Origin: JAHEYG01 sp040403535
GTDB lineage: Bacteria; Bacteroidota; Bacteroidia; B-17B0; Aurantibacillaceae
Direction of reading: 5' to 3'
DNA length: 64,000 bases
Assembly (NCBI GenBank): GCA_040403535.1
Contig: JBBAKL010000012.1
Span: forward strand, 4,915 to 68,914
The notes beneath the pieces were generated by a model. The model worked only from the letters and a program-made list of their open reading frames with translations, was not told where the DNA came from and ran no database searches. Of the stretch, positions 35,832 through 44,351 are shown piece after piece; position 1 is the first letter of the stretch, and the number at the start of each line of letters is the position of its first letter. A program made the translations under genes and the position numbers.

Positions 35832-36659
35832 ATGAAGGCAATTATTTCACACGATATCGATCATATTACGGTTTCTGAACACTTCTTCTCTGATTTGATA
35901 GTTCCTAAATTTATTATCAGAAGTAAAATTGAGTTGTTAAGCGGCAAGATTTCGATTAGTGAATTTGTTTCAAGAATTGGCGATTTTGGAAAAAATAAAT
36001 GGCATAATGTTGGGGAATTAATTGCATTCAATAAACAAAACAACATCCCATCTTCTTTTTTTCTGGCTGCAGAAAAAGGTACAGGTTTAAATTACAGCAA
36101 TTCAGCAGCTATTCAATTGGCAAAGTTAATTACTGAAAATAATTGTGATTTAAATATACATGGTATTCAATTTGGAAATTATAATGTAATTGCGGCGGAA
36201 AGAGAGAAATTTAAAACTCTTTTTAATTTTGATGCCAACGGTATACGCATGCACTACGTAAAACGCAATGCAGATACTTTATCAAACTTCAGTACAGCCG
36301 GTTATTTGTTTGATAGCACCGAACATTCTTTTAAAAATCCTTACAAAATTGGTAATATGTGGGAGTTTCCATTTCAAATAATGGACGGATGGGTGATTGA
36401 AAACGGGAAAAAGTGGCAGTCCAGAAACCTGAAGCAATCTAAAGAAGCAACAAAGCAAATTATTGATAAATGTCATTCTTCCAAGCTCGATTATATCGGT
36501 ATTGATTTTCATGATCGGTATTTTAGTAAAAGTTTTAAAACCTGGTTGGATTGGTATGTATGGCTTACAGATTATCTAAAAACAAATGATATTAAGGCTA
36601 CATCATTTAATGCTGCGATAAAAGAACTTGAATCAGTATCTTTACTACAAACTAAATAA
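35832..36659 (+). CDS. polysaccharide-deacetylase-like protein
   Basis: A 275-residue protein that opens KAIISHDIDHITVSEHFF, where the HDID motif matches the metal-binding aspartates at the start of NodB/CE4-type domains. A later DLNIHGIQFGNYN and GIRMHYVK fit the histidine and arginine motifs, and IDFHDRYFS near the C-terminus may hold the last catalytic histidine. Members of this loose group sit in O-antigen and capsule loci and may remove N-acetyl groups from sugars. I chose the ATG at 35832; an in-frame GTG at 35814 would overlap the previous gene. No signal peptide, so it should act in the cytoplasm on lipid-linked precursor. Confidence 0.7.
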   Translation: MKAIISHDIDHITVSEHFFSDLIVPKFIIRSKIELLSGKISISEFVSRIGDFGKNKWHNVGELIAFNKQNNIPSSFFLAAEKGTGLNYSNSAAIQLAKLITENNCDLNIHGIQFGNYNVIAAEREKFKTLFNFDANGIRMHYVKRNADTLSNFSTAGYLFDSTEHSFKNPYKIGNMWEFPFQIMDGWVIENGKKWQSRNLKQSKEATKQIIDKCHSSKLDYIGIDFHDRYFSKSFKTWLDWYVWLTDYLKTNDIKATSFNAAIKELESVSLLQTK

Positions 36660-36664
36660 TAGTT

Positions 36665-37894
36665 TTGAGTCTTAAATTAGTCATAATAACACAGTATTTT
36701 CCGCCTGAAGTAGGCGCACCGCAAAATCGTTTGTACGAGTTGGCGGTACGTTTAAAAAATAAAGGCGTAGATGTTAGTGTATTAACTGCTATGCCTAATT
36801 ATCCTAAAATGGAAGTCCATGAAGCTTATAAAGGTAAAAAATACCATTATGAGGAAATGGAAGGGTTAAAGGTGCATCGGTGCTGGATTTACGTATCAAA
36901 AAGTAAAGGTATTATTAAGCGGCTTTTAAATTATTTTTCTTTTGTTTTTTCAAGCGCCTGGTACGGAAGAAATAAGATTGGCGACGTTGATTTTATTTTG
37001 TGCGAATCTCCTCCTTTATTTCTTGGGTATTCCGCACTTTATCTAAAACGTAAAAAAAAAGCTAAGCTGATTTTTAACGTTTCTGATCTGTGGCCCGAAT
37101 CGGCAGAAAAATTGGGCGTAGTAAACAATAAGTTTATGCTTAAATTGGCTTATAACCTCGAAGCTAAATTGTATAACGCCTCAGTTCTAATTACCGGTCA
37201 AACTCAGGGAATTTGTGAGAATATTAATCAACGTTTCCCTCATAAAAAAACGTATTGGTTGCCAAATGGCGTGGATATGAATTACTATAATCCAGGCATA
37301 AACAGTGAAGGTGATTTCAGAATAAAAAATAATATCGCGGCTAATGATTTTGTATTTCTATATGCGGGAATCATTGGCCTTGCTCAGGGCCTTGAAATTA
37401 TCATTGAAACAGCTAACAGAGTAAAAGAAAACACTGAGTTGAAATTTGTATTATTGGGTAACGGACCTGAAAAACCCAAATTGATGGAATTGAAAAAGCA
37501 GTACGGTTTAAGTAATGTTATTTTCATTGATTCGATTCCCAAATCTCAAATGCCATCCGTGTTGAAATCAGTAAACGCAGCCATCATACCTTTAAAAAAA
37601 TTAGATCTGTTTAAAGGAGCAATACCTTCTAAAATATTTGAGAGTTTAGCTATGCAACTGCCGGTTTTGTTAGGGGTTGATGGCGAAGCCAGGGATTTAT
37701 TTGTTGAAAAGGGAAAATGTGGATTGTATTTTGAACCGGAGAATACGGATGAATTGGTGAGTTCAGTACTACAAATTTCATCTCAGCCTTTATTGGCCAT
37801 TCAATTGGGTGAAAATGGTAGAAATTATGTGAATGAAAATTTTAACCGTGATATTATCGCCGATAAATTATTTAATCAAATTAAACAGCTTTAA
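36665..37894 (+). CDS. family 4 glycosyltransferase, WbuB-like
   Basis: A 409-residue GT-B enzyme. The start LVIITQYFPPEVGAPQNRLYELA, the run NVSDLWPESAEKLG, LPNGVDMNYYNP and KIFESLAMQLPVLLGVDGEA are typical of the WbuB group, which often transfers the second sugar in O-antigen repeat units. The start is TTG at 36665, five bases after the previous stop. The O-antigen ligase gene continues in the same frame immediately after its stop codon. Confidence 0.9.
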   Translation: MSLKLVIITQYFPPEVGAPQNRLYELAVRLKNKGVDVSVLTAMPNYPKMEVHEAYKGKKYHYEEMEGLKVHRCWIYVSKSKGIIKRLLNYFSFVFSSAWYGRNKIGDVDFILCESPPLFLGYSALYLKRKKKAKLIFNVSDLWPESAEKLGVVNNKFMLKLAYNLEAKLYNASVLITGQTQGICENINQRFPHKKTYWLPNGVDMNYYNPGINSEGDFRIKNNIAANDFVFLYAGIIGLAQGLEIIIETANRVKENTELKFVLLGNGPEKPKLMELKKQYGLSNVIFIDSIPKSQMPSVLKSVNAAIIPLKKLDLFKGAIPSKIFESLAMQLPVLLGVDGEARDLFVEKGKCGLYFEPENTDELVSSVLQISSQPLLAIQLGENGRNYVNENFNRDIIADKLFNQIKQL

Positions 37895-39124
37895 CTGAAA
37901 AAAAACAACGACATATTATTTAATTATTTGCCGGTATTGTTCGCGTTTTTAATGCCGTTCGGACTTAATTTATCATTGCTTTTAATACTTTGGTTTATTT
38001 CATCGTGGTTTAAAGTAGATAAAATTGTTTTAAGAAACGGTTTGAAAAATAAGTGGTTTCTTTTACTCTTGTCTTTTTTGGTTTTAACGATTATCAGTGC
38101 CATGTTTTCTCAAAATACAAAAGAAGCCGTTACTGCAATTGAGGTTAAGCTGAGTTTTTTAGCTTTCCCGTATTTCTTTTTTCTTTTCAAATTTGAAGAG
38201 GGTACCATACAACGTGTGGTTTCTGCATTTGTGAGTGGTTGTTTATTTGCACTTGTTCTTTTACTGTTAAGGGCTACCTGGTTATATTTTAGCACCGGTG
38301 ATAATTATTTCTTCTACAATCGTTTTTCCTTTATGTTGCATGTTGGATACTTTTCCATGTATCTGTTATTCTCAATAGTGCTGCTTACTTTGGTTTACCC
38401 TGTATGGTTTAAACAAGATAAATGGATAAGGCCTTTTAGTGTATTTATGACCATTTTGTTCAGCATCGGTATCTTTTTATGTGCCTCAAAAATCGGAATC
38501 ATTGCGATCTTTATTGTTTTACTTCTTATTCCTTTAGTTAAGTTCAAAGAGGTTATCACAATTAAAAGAATTGGCATTGCATTAATGGCTTTGTCGGCTA
38601 TAATAATTTTATTGTATAACGCTTTACCAACACCTTTTGAGCGATTGGCAAACGCTTTTAACACTGCATCTTCGCAAAATATTGATAAAACTTCGAGCGA
38701 AAGTACTGCTGTTAGGATGCTGATTTGGGGCGAGTGCATCGATATCATCAAGCAAAATTTCTGGTTTGGGGTAGGGGTTGGAGACGCGAATGATGTTTTA
38801 CAAAACAGTTATCGTCAGCATGGTTTAACAGGCGCTTTGGCTCACAATTTAAATACACACAATCAGTTTTTTCAAACCTTTATCGGATTAGGTGTTTCAG
38901 GTTTTATTGTATTGCTTATTGCAACATTAGGGACAATGGTTTATGGTTTTATAAAGAAAAACATTGTTTTGGTTTTATTCAGTGTTATCATCATTTTAAA
39001 CTTTTTAGTGGAATCGATGCTGCAAACACAGGCCGGAAATTTATTTTATATGAGTATGTTATGCCTGTTGCTTAATTACAACCTCACCGAATTTAAAACC
39101 GGAGAAATGCATACACATTCCTAA
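37895..39124 (+). CDS. O-antigen ligase/polymerase family protein (Wzy_C), probable CTG start
   Basis: A membrane protein of ~409 residues with ten or more hydrophobic helices and the Wzy_C loop containing ECIDIIKQNFWFGVGVGD and HAHNLNTHNQFFQTFIGLG-like residues (AHNLNTHNQF). It would polymerise or ligate the glycan in the periplasm. There is no ATG near the start. A TTG at 37928 would give MPVLFAFLMPFG, but the natural N-terminus is KKNNDILFNYLPVLFAF, which begins at a CTG at 37895 directly after the upstream TAA in the same frame. I prefer that CTG. It closes the operon. Confidence 0.82.
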   Translation: MKKNNDILFNYLPVLFAFLMPFGLNLSLLLILWFISSWFKVDKIVLRNGLKNKWFLLLLSFLVLTIISAMFSQNTKEAVTAIEVKLSFLAFPYFFFLFKFEEGTIQRVVSAFVSGCLFALVLLLLRATWLYFSTGDNYFFYNRFSFMLHVGYFSMYLLFSIVLLTLVYPVWFKQDKWIRPFSVFMTILFSIGIFLCASKIGIIAIFIVLLLIPLVKFKEVITIKRIGIALMALSAIIILLYNALPTPFERLANAFNTASSQNIDKTSSESTAVRMLIWGECIDIIKQNFWFGVGVGDANDVLQNSYRQHGLTGALAHNLNTHNQFFQTFIGLGVSGFIVLLIATLGTMVYGFIKKNIVLVLFSVIIILNFLVESMLQTQAGNLFYMSMLCLLLNYNLTEFKTGEMHTHS

Positions 39125-39154
39125 AAGAAAAATTTGATTTAATTTGCTTCCTGA

Positions 39155-39232
39155 TTAGATAAAGATGCAGTACACAGTAACTGTAACCAGAAAGTAAATA
39201 ACAATATCTAAAAACCGTTCTTGTGCTTTCAT
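39155..39232 (-). CDS. candidate 25-residue membrane microprotein
   Basis: A short frame from ATG (39232) to TAA encodes MKAQERFLDIVIYFLVTV and a hydrophobic end. It has a charged N-terminus and a single membrane-spanning stretch, the usual shape of small membrane proteins. It lies 66 bases behind the RND exporter on the same strand. There is no perfect -7 box upstream, so expression would be by read-through from the exporter. It could also be chance. Confidence 0.25.
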   Translation of the reverse strand: MKAQERFLDIVIYFLVTVTVYCIFI

Positions 39233-39298
39233 TTAATTACCTTATATAACAAAGGTTAAATTAAAAACAAGCTTATTGTGTTTAAAGTTTAGCAGTTA

Positions 39299-41602
39299 TT
39301 AACTATTGTTTGTTAGCATGTTGGTACTCGGAGCTTTCTTTTTATCCCTTCCGCCTAGGATGGCAAAAAGCAATACGGGAAGCAGAAAAATATCAGCCAT
39401 TACAGCAATGATAATAGTTATGCAAATTAAAAATCCAAAGTAATAGGTGCTCTGAAAGTCACTCACCATTAAACTCATAAAGCCACCCATTAAAATAAAT
39501 GTAGTTAATACAATGGGTTTGCCGGTTTCAAAATAAGTACGCTTAAAGGCGTACATTAAACTTTTTCCATAACCTAATTCAATTTTTAAGCGGGAAATAA
39601 AGTGTATGGTATCGTCGGTAGCTACCCCAAATGCAATGCTAAATACTAAGGAAGTGGCTGATTTTAATTCTATGCCCATAAATCCCATTACTCCGGCCAT
39701 AATCGCCAAAGGAATAACGTTGGGTAATATAAAAACTAACACCATGCGCCAGCTTCGGTGCAAGAAATAGGTAAGAATAACAATTACAATTAACGAAAAC
39801 ACAAAGCCCTGCATCATGTTATTTACCATAAAGTCATTGTTCAAATCAACCAGATGAGCAGCCCCGGTGATGGTAATTTCTAAATCATTCGGATTGATTT
39901 TTGCCGTAATAAATTCTTTTAGTTTTTCGTTGCGCTGTTTAATAATTAAACTTCCTTTATCCTGGATTTTCGCGCTTAATCTTGCACTTTTTAAATCCGA
40001 GCTTATTAGTAGTTTAATGTCTTTGTTCTTCTTGTTTTTCTTTAACTCAGTGGTTATGGTTTCAAAATCTTCTTTGTCGGGAAAAGCATTTGATGTATTA
40101 TCATTTAACGATTTATTTAATGATTTAATGAGTGAGGATGGGGAATATAAAAAGCCGGCACCGTATTCCTTGATGACGAATTGATCCAATTCGTTTAATT
40201 GATTGATGATGCTGTAATCCCAGATGTTTTTATTAGGATTCTTAACTTTAATTTCCAGTTCGAGAGGTCTAACGCCGCTATATTCCTTATCAAAAAAATT
40301 AAAGTCTTGCTTAATTTTCACATTATTACTTAAATCATCCAGTAATAAATTGTTGACTTTAATCTTAAACATTCCTATTACCGAAACAATAAGTAATAAA
40401 ACAGTGATTATGGCAATTGTTTTTTGACTTCTGAAAATCCAGAATAAGCCCTTGCGCATTAGGTTGTATGTGGTGTTATTGTGGTCGTGAACGCTAACTA
40501 ATTTTTTAGGAGTGAAAAAATACAATAGGGCAGGAAGCAGTGTGTAACTTAAAATAAACGCAATAACAATTCCTACCGAAGTGTAAATTCCAAAATCACG
40601 TATTGGTTGAATACTTGAAAATAATAAAGAAAGAAAACCAACCACGGTAGTAATTAAAGTGAGGAAGGTAGGGAAACCTACTTCTTTTAAAATAAGGGGA
40701 TATATTTTATTTCGTTCGGTTCCTTTGGCCACTTCCTCAAAGTATTTCGAAAAGAAATGCACCACATCACTCATTCCGGCAATAAATATCATGGTTGGCA
40801 ACATAACGGTCATTAAATCGATGGGTTTGTTCACCAACGCCATGATGCCTAATGTCCAGAAAATGGAAATTAACACAATGGATAAAGGTACTAACACGCC
40901 ATATAAACTTCTGAATGAAAGCCAGAGAAATATAATAACCAGTCCGAATGATATGGTAAGAAAATACACAAACTCTTCCTGCAGGTTTTTTAAATAAACA
41001 TCCTGAGCAAAAATTCTTCCTACAAAATGGATGTCATCGAATTGGTATTTGTTTATGCAGTTTACGATGGCATTTCCAAGTGAATCGGATTTTACTTTGC
41101 TTAATTCATCTTGTGTTTTTATGTAAATGGTTAAAGACTTAGCGTTTTTTGGGAAGAAAGATCCTACAAATTCGCCCGATTGATAGATTTGTGTACTGTC
41201 GTCTTTGTATAAGTCAGGATTATCGTAATGCATTACTTTAGTTTGTACTGGTGCTAATCCGCCTAATGAGAGTAATTTCAAATTGGTGGGCGACATTACT
41301 TTGTTTACAAAACGTAACTGAGTAAAATCGTTGGTGAGACTATTTACCTTTTCCAAAAAGTCTTTTCTGAAAATTCCTTCCTTGTTTTCGAGCGCTACTA
41401 ATACAAATTCGTTATCATATTCAAAGTTCCGACGAAAATTTTCATATACTTCCAGCTCTTTGTTTTCATTTGGAAAAAAAGCTTCAAAGTCATAATCAAA
41501 CTTCAGGTCTTTGATTTTAAAACCACAAATGATTGAAAAGACAATTACGAATGTGATAATGAAAAGATTATATGACTTTTGATTTCTGATAGTGGTACAA
41601 AT
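39299..41602 (-). CDS. RND/MMPL-family exporter, start codon unclear
   Basis: An RND-superfamily permease of up to 767 residues. It has a first helix, a large periplasmic loop, a block of five helices, a second loop, a second helix block with GVATDDTIHFISRL, and a Lys-rich tail. Lipids or hydrophobic molecules are likely cargo. The first ordinary start on the minus strand is TTG at 41356, but the open frame continues upstream without a stop to 41602 and encodes the missing N-terminal helix (SYNLFIITFVIVFSIICGF) and the family motif DYDFEAFFPNENKE. The upstream part has no ATG, GTG or TTG, only ATT at 41602 and ATC at 41590. The start is therefore a rare codon or the sequence is altered. Confidence 0.88.
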   Translation of the reverse strand: MCTTIRNQKSYNLFIITFVIVFSIICGFKIKDLKFDYDFEAFFPNENKELEVYENFRRNFEYDNEFVLVALENKEGIFRKDFLEKVNSLTNDFTQLRFVNKVMSPTNLKLLSLGGLAPVQTKVMHYDNPDLYKDDSTQIYQSGEFVGSFFPKNAKSLTIYIKTQDELSKVKSDSLGNAIVNCINKYQFDDIHFVGRIFAQDVYLKNLQEEFVYFLTISFGLVIIFLWLSFRSLYGVLVPLSIVLISIFWTLGIMALVNKPIDLMTVMLPTMIFIAGMSDVVHFFSKYFEEVAKGTERNKIYPLILKEVGFPTFLTLITTVVGFLSLLFSSIQPIRDFGIYTSVGIVIAFILSYTLLPALLYFFTPKKLVSVHDHNNTTYNLMRKGLFWIFRSQKTIAIITVLLLIVSVIGMFKIKVNNLLLDDLSNNVKIKQDFNFFDKEYSGVRPLELEIKVKNPNKNIWDYSIINQLNELDQFVIKEYGAGFLYSPSSLIKSLNKSLNDNTSNAFPDKEDFETITTELKKNKKNKDIKLLISSDLKSARLSAKIQDKGSLIIKQRNEKLKEFITAKINPNDLEITITGAAHLVDLNNDFMVNNMMQGFVFSLIVIVILTYFLHRSWRMVLVFILPNVIPLAIMAGVMGFMGIELKSATSLVFSIAFGVATDDTIHFISRLKIELGYGKSLMYAFKRTYFETGKPIVLTTFILMGGFMSLMVSDFQSTYYFGFLICITIIIAVMADIFLLPVLLFAILGGRDKKKAPSTNMLTNNS

Positions 41603-41605
41603 TTA
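41598..41605 (-). promoter_or_regulatory. -7 element overlapping the RND reading frame start
   Basis: Minus-strand TAAATTTG is a perfect TAnnTTTG match. The T-rich -33 region is not a clear TTTG. The transcript would start near 41594, inside the open frame and a few bases before an ATC codon. Confidence 0.5.
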
Positions 41606-41614
41606 TGTGTTGCC

Positions 41615-41650
41615 TTTATAAAATAAAAATGCCCGAGTACATCGGGCATT
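41615..41650 (-). terminator. intrinsic terminator of the universal stress protein gene
   Basis: A perfect 9-bp stem AATGCCCGA / TCGGGCATT with a 5-base loop lies at 41628-41650. On the minus strand it runs into TTTATTTTATA. It separates the stress-protein gene from the RND gene. Confidence 0.88.
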
Positions 41651-41669
41651 TAATGAAAGTAATTTGGTG

Positions 41670-42572
41670 TTAAATACCGGAAGTCCCCGAAAACATACTA
41701 ACATCTGTATCGGTATTATGTTCAGGGGTAATAGCAATAACAGGAACTTTTGAATGATGAATTACCTGTTGCGCGTATGGACCTAAAAAGAATCCGCTTA
41801 ATTCAGCTTCCTGATCGGTCATAATTACAATCAGGTCGGATTTGGTTTTTTCGGCCTGAGCAATTGTGGCCTGCGCACGATTTTTCACATCTTTAATAAT
41901 TTCAGAAGTTGCAATAACGTTTGCTTTTTTTGCCAATTCTTTAATTTGGTTCATTACAACTCCCATACCGGCTTCTTCGTTTGCGTCGTCTTTGCCTAAA
42001 ATACCGGCAACGTGTAAATGAGCGCTGAATGTTTTTGCAATTTCAATAGCGTAATTTACCTTTTGGCGGCTGTGCCCTGAAGTATCGATAGGTAACAAAA
42101 TGTTCGTATATCCGAATTTTAAAGCATGTGAACTCATGGTCATTACCGGAACACTACCTTTGGTGATAACCTTTAAAGTATTACTACCAATAACAAATTC
42201 TTCAAGAGGAGAGTAACCATGTGTACCCATAACAACCATATCTGCACCAATTTCTTTTTCAGTGGCAATGATTTCTTTAGTAGGGTTACCCATTTTTACA
42301 ATGGTATGAATAGTTACAACGTATTCGTCTTTAATGGAATTAGCTAAAAAGTTAAGTTTATTGGTAGCCATTTTTTCAAAACTCTTCGGATCATCCATAT
42401 GCAATGGCTGATCTACCACGGCATATTGCTCATATTGCTTATTAATTACGTGTAATAAATATAAATCTCCCTTAGTGTATTTAGCTAAAAATGCACCATG
42501 CTTTATGGCAAGCATGGAAGTGTCAGAAAAATCAACCGGAATAAGAATTTTTTCGGTTTTAAAATGTATCAT
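41670..42572 (-). CDS. tandem universal stress protein
   Basis: A 300-residue protein with two UspA domains (~1-148 and ~150-285). The first has ILIPVDFSDTSMLAIKHG and the ATP-binding GTHGYSPLEEFVIGSNT. The second begins ILLPIDTSGHSRQK but its nucleotide loop is degenerate (MTDQEAELSGFFLGPYAQQ). USPs bind ATP or dimerise and help cells survive starvation and stress. It has its own terminator and sits 39 bases downstream of the NUDIX gene, with which it may share a transcript. Confidence 0.93.
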   Translation of the reverse strand: MIHFKTEKILIPVDFSDTSMLAIKHGAFLAKYTKGDLYLLHVINKQYEQYAVVDQPLHMDDPKSFEKMATNKLNFLANSIKDEYVVTIHTIVKMGNPTKEIIATEKEIGADMVVMGTHGYSPLEEFVIGSNTLKVITKGSVPVMTMSSHALKFGYTNILLPIDTSGHSRQKVNYAIEIAKTFSAHLHVAGILGKDDANEEAGMGVVMNQIKELAKKANVIATSEIIKDVKNRAQATIAQAEKTKSDLIVIMTDQEAELSGFFLGPYAQQVIHHSKVPVIAITPEHNTDTDVSMFSGTSGI

Positions 42573-42611
42573 AAAAGTTAAATTTTAATACGCTAAATAT
42601 AGTACTTATTT

Positions 42612-43232
42612 TTAATTGTTAATACTGACGGAAATCAGGTCTAAAACAGAAGGGTAGGTGTTATTAATTACCTGATTATTAATAGAGCTTTTATCAAGCC
42701 ATACCGCTTTTTCAATATTCTCCTCCGTTTGTGGTTGAAGCCGACCGTTATATGTGCTGCTCATTAAAAACCAGTAGGTTGTTTTAAGCGCAAATTTTCC
42801 TTTATACCGATAGATATGATAGGTGCTTGGTAATTCTTTAACGATATTTAATCCGGTAATAGCACATTCTTCTTCGCATTCGCGGACAGCGGCTTGTTGT
42901 GGATTTTCACCTTCATCAATTTTGCCTTTTGGTAAATCCCATTTAGCTAAACGGTATATAAATAAATACTTGTTATTATTGTTATGAATTAAGCCACCGG
43001 CAGCTTCAATGTATTTGAAAAACTCTTTTATTCTTTCGAATAACAGATCCGTTTTTTTCGAAATTAAGATAAGGTTTACAGGTGTGTTTGACTCAATAAA
43101 ATCACGTACTTTTTTCTCCAATATTTCCCGGGTAATTAAGTCGGCTTCTACAATTAATTGATTGCCTGAGGGTTGAAAAACATCACTAGTTAACAGAATG
43201 TAATTGTTATTGAAATATATTTTTTTGTTCAT
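42612..43232 (-). CDS. NUDIX hydrolase
   Basis: A 206-residue protein with a full NUDIX box at ~103-125, GKIDEGENPQQAAVRECEEEC, in the WDLPKGK context. It hydrolyses nucleoside diphosphates linked to another group. The N-terminal ~75 residues are an extra domain of unknown function, common in Bacteroidota NUDIX proteins. It is divergent from pyrE with 43 bases between. Substrate not predictable. Confidence 0.92.
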   Translation of the reverse strand: MNKKIYFNNNYILLTSDVFQPSGNQLIVEADLITREILEKKVRDFIESNTPVNLILISKKTDLLFERIKEFFKYIEAAGGLIHNNNNKYLFIYRLAKWDLPKGKIDEGENPQQAAVRECEEECAITGLNIVKELPSTYHIYRYKGKFALKTTYWFLMSSTYNGRLQPQTEENIEKAVWLDKSSINNQVINNTYPSVLDLISVSINN

Positions 43233-43263
43233 AAAAATCTCTTTCTAAACCCTTTTATAAAGC

Positions 43264-43271
43264 TAATTTTG
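43264..43271 (+). promoter_or_regulatory. -7 promoter element abutting pyrE start
   Basis: TAATTTTG is a perfect TAnnTTTG match ending 4 bases before the pyrE ATG. TTTC at 43242-43245, 18 bases upstream, is a near -33 match. The transcript would be leaderless or have only one or two extra bases. Confidence 0.55.
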
Positions 43272-43275
43272 CACC

Positions 43276-43929
43276 ATGACCTCATTTGATGACTCGGCTT
43301 TTAAAATTGCCGAATTTTTATTACAAATCAAAGCTATTAAGCTAAGCCCTGAAAATCCTTTTACATGGGCAAGTGGACGGAAATCGCCCATCTATTGCGA
43401 TAACCGCAAAACATTATCTTACCCACAGATTCGTACCTATATCCGACAGGAATACGTCAACACTATCAATAAGCATTTCGGTAAGCCCGATGTTATTGCA
43501 GGTGTTGCTACCGGCGGAATTGCTCAGGGCGCATTAATTGCTCAGGAAATGGGATTACCATTTGTGTATGTAAGAAGTGAAGCTAAAAAACACGGATTAA
43601 CGAACATGATTGAAGGTGTGGTAGAAAAGGGACAAAGTGTTATTGTTATTGAAGATCTTATATCAACCGGAGGTAGTAGTTTAAAAGCGGTTGACGCTTT
43701 AAAAGAAGCAGGTTGTGTAGTAAAAGGAATGGTGGCCATTTTCACCTATGGGTTTGATGAAGCGACTGAAAACTTTAAAAAATCCAATGTAGTTGTTAAA
43801 ACATTAACCGATTATTCTACATTAATCGAGGAGGCTTTAAAGAAAAACTACATTACCGATAAAGATGTTGATTCGTTAAAGCAATGGCGATTAGATCCTG
43901 CAAAATGGAGCGATGCTCACAGTAATTAA
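43276..43929 (+). CDS. pyrE: orotate phosphoribosyltransferase
   Basis: PyrE joins orotate and PRPP to make orotidylate in pyrimidine synthesis. The 217-residue enzyme has the substrate loop FTWASGRKSPIYCDNR, the catalytic-loop region VYVRSEAKKHGLTNMIEG and the PRPP motif VIVIEDLISTGGSS. It is the first gene of a three-gene run and has a -7 box four bases upstream of the ATG. The next gene starts two bases after its stop. Confidence 0.97.
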   Translation: MTSFDDSAFKIAEFLLQIKAIKLSPENPFTWASGRKSPIYCDNRKTLSYPQIRTYIRQEYVNTINKHFGKPDVIAGVATGGIAQGALIAQEMGLPFVYVRSEAKKHGLTNMIEGVVEKGQSVIVIEDLISTGGSSLKAVDALKEAGCVVKGMVAIFTYGFDEATENFKKSNVVVKTLTDYSTLIEEALKKNYITDKDVDSLKQWRLDPAKWSDAHSN

Positions 43930-43931
43930 AG

Positions 43932-44351
43932 GTGGCCGAATTTACCATAACCAGCGATACTCATTCAACTCAAAGCACATTAAAAAGTCTTTATGAGTTT
44001 TTAATTGATTTTAAAAACTTTAAAGATATAATGCCGGAAGATAAAGTTGAGAATTTCGAATACAACGATACAAGCTGTAATTTTAATATCAAAGGCGTAA
44101 CGCCATTAAAAGTGAAGTTAAAAGAAAAGCAACCTCACCGTTTGGTTGTTTTTGAATCGGAAGGCTTGGCAAAATTTAATTTTTTATTGGAAGCAAGTTT
44201 TAGCGGAGATGAGAATTCACCCGGGAAATGTCAGATAAAACTCCAAGGTGATATTAATCCGTTTATAAAAATGATGGCTGAAAAGCCATTAACTCAGTTG
44301 GTAAATACAATGGCGTTGAGGCTCTCACAACTTAAAACGGAATCAATATGA
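43932..44351 (+). CDS. SRPBCC-fold protein
   Basis: A 139-residue protein that looks like a START/Bet v 1-type (SRPBCC) ligand-binding domain. The start is FTITSDTHSTQSTLKSLYEFL, then an edge strand CNFNIKGVTPLKVKLKEKQP and a long C-terminal helix. It probably binds a small hydrophobic molecule or acts in a lipid or RNA-related process; nothing more can be read. The start is GTG at 43932, two bases after pyrE. Its stop overlaps the next ATG by four bases. Confidence 0.7.
   Translation: MAEFTITSDTHSTQSTLKSLYEFLIDFKNFKDIMPEDKVENFEYNDTSCNFNIKGVTPLKVKLKEKQPHRLVVFESEGLAKFNFLLEASFSGDENSPGKCQIKLQGDINPFIKMMAEKPLTQLVNTMALRLSQLKTESI

Noticed and set aside
31039..39124. Exosortase/PEP-CTERM system
   Set aside because: FemAB-like, deacetylase-like and O-antigen ligase genes suggested it, but no exosortase, PEP-CTERM protein or PrsK/PrsT is present.
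39299..41602. Frameshift as explanation of the RND start
   Set aside because: The frame is continuous from 41602 to the stop; no shift is needed to include the missing N-terminus. Only the start codon is missing.
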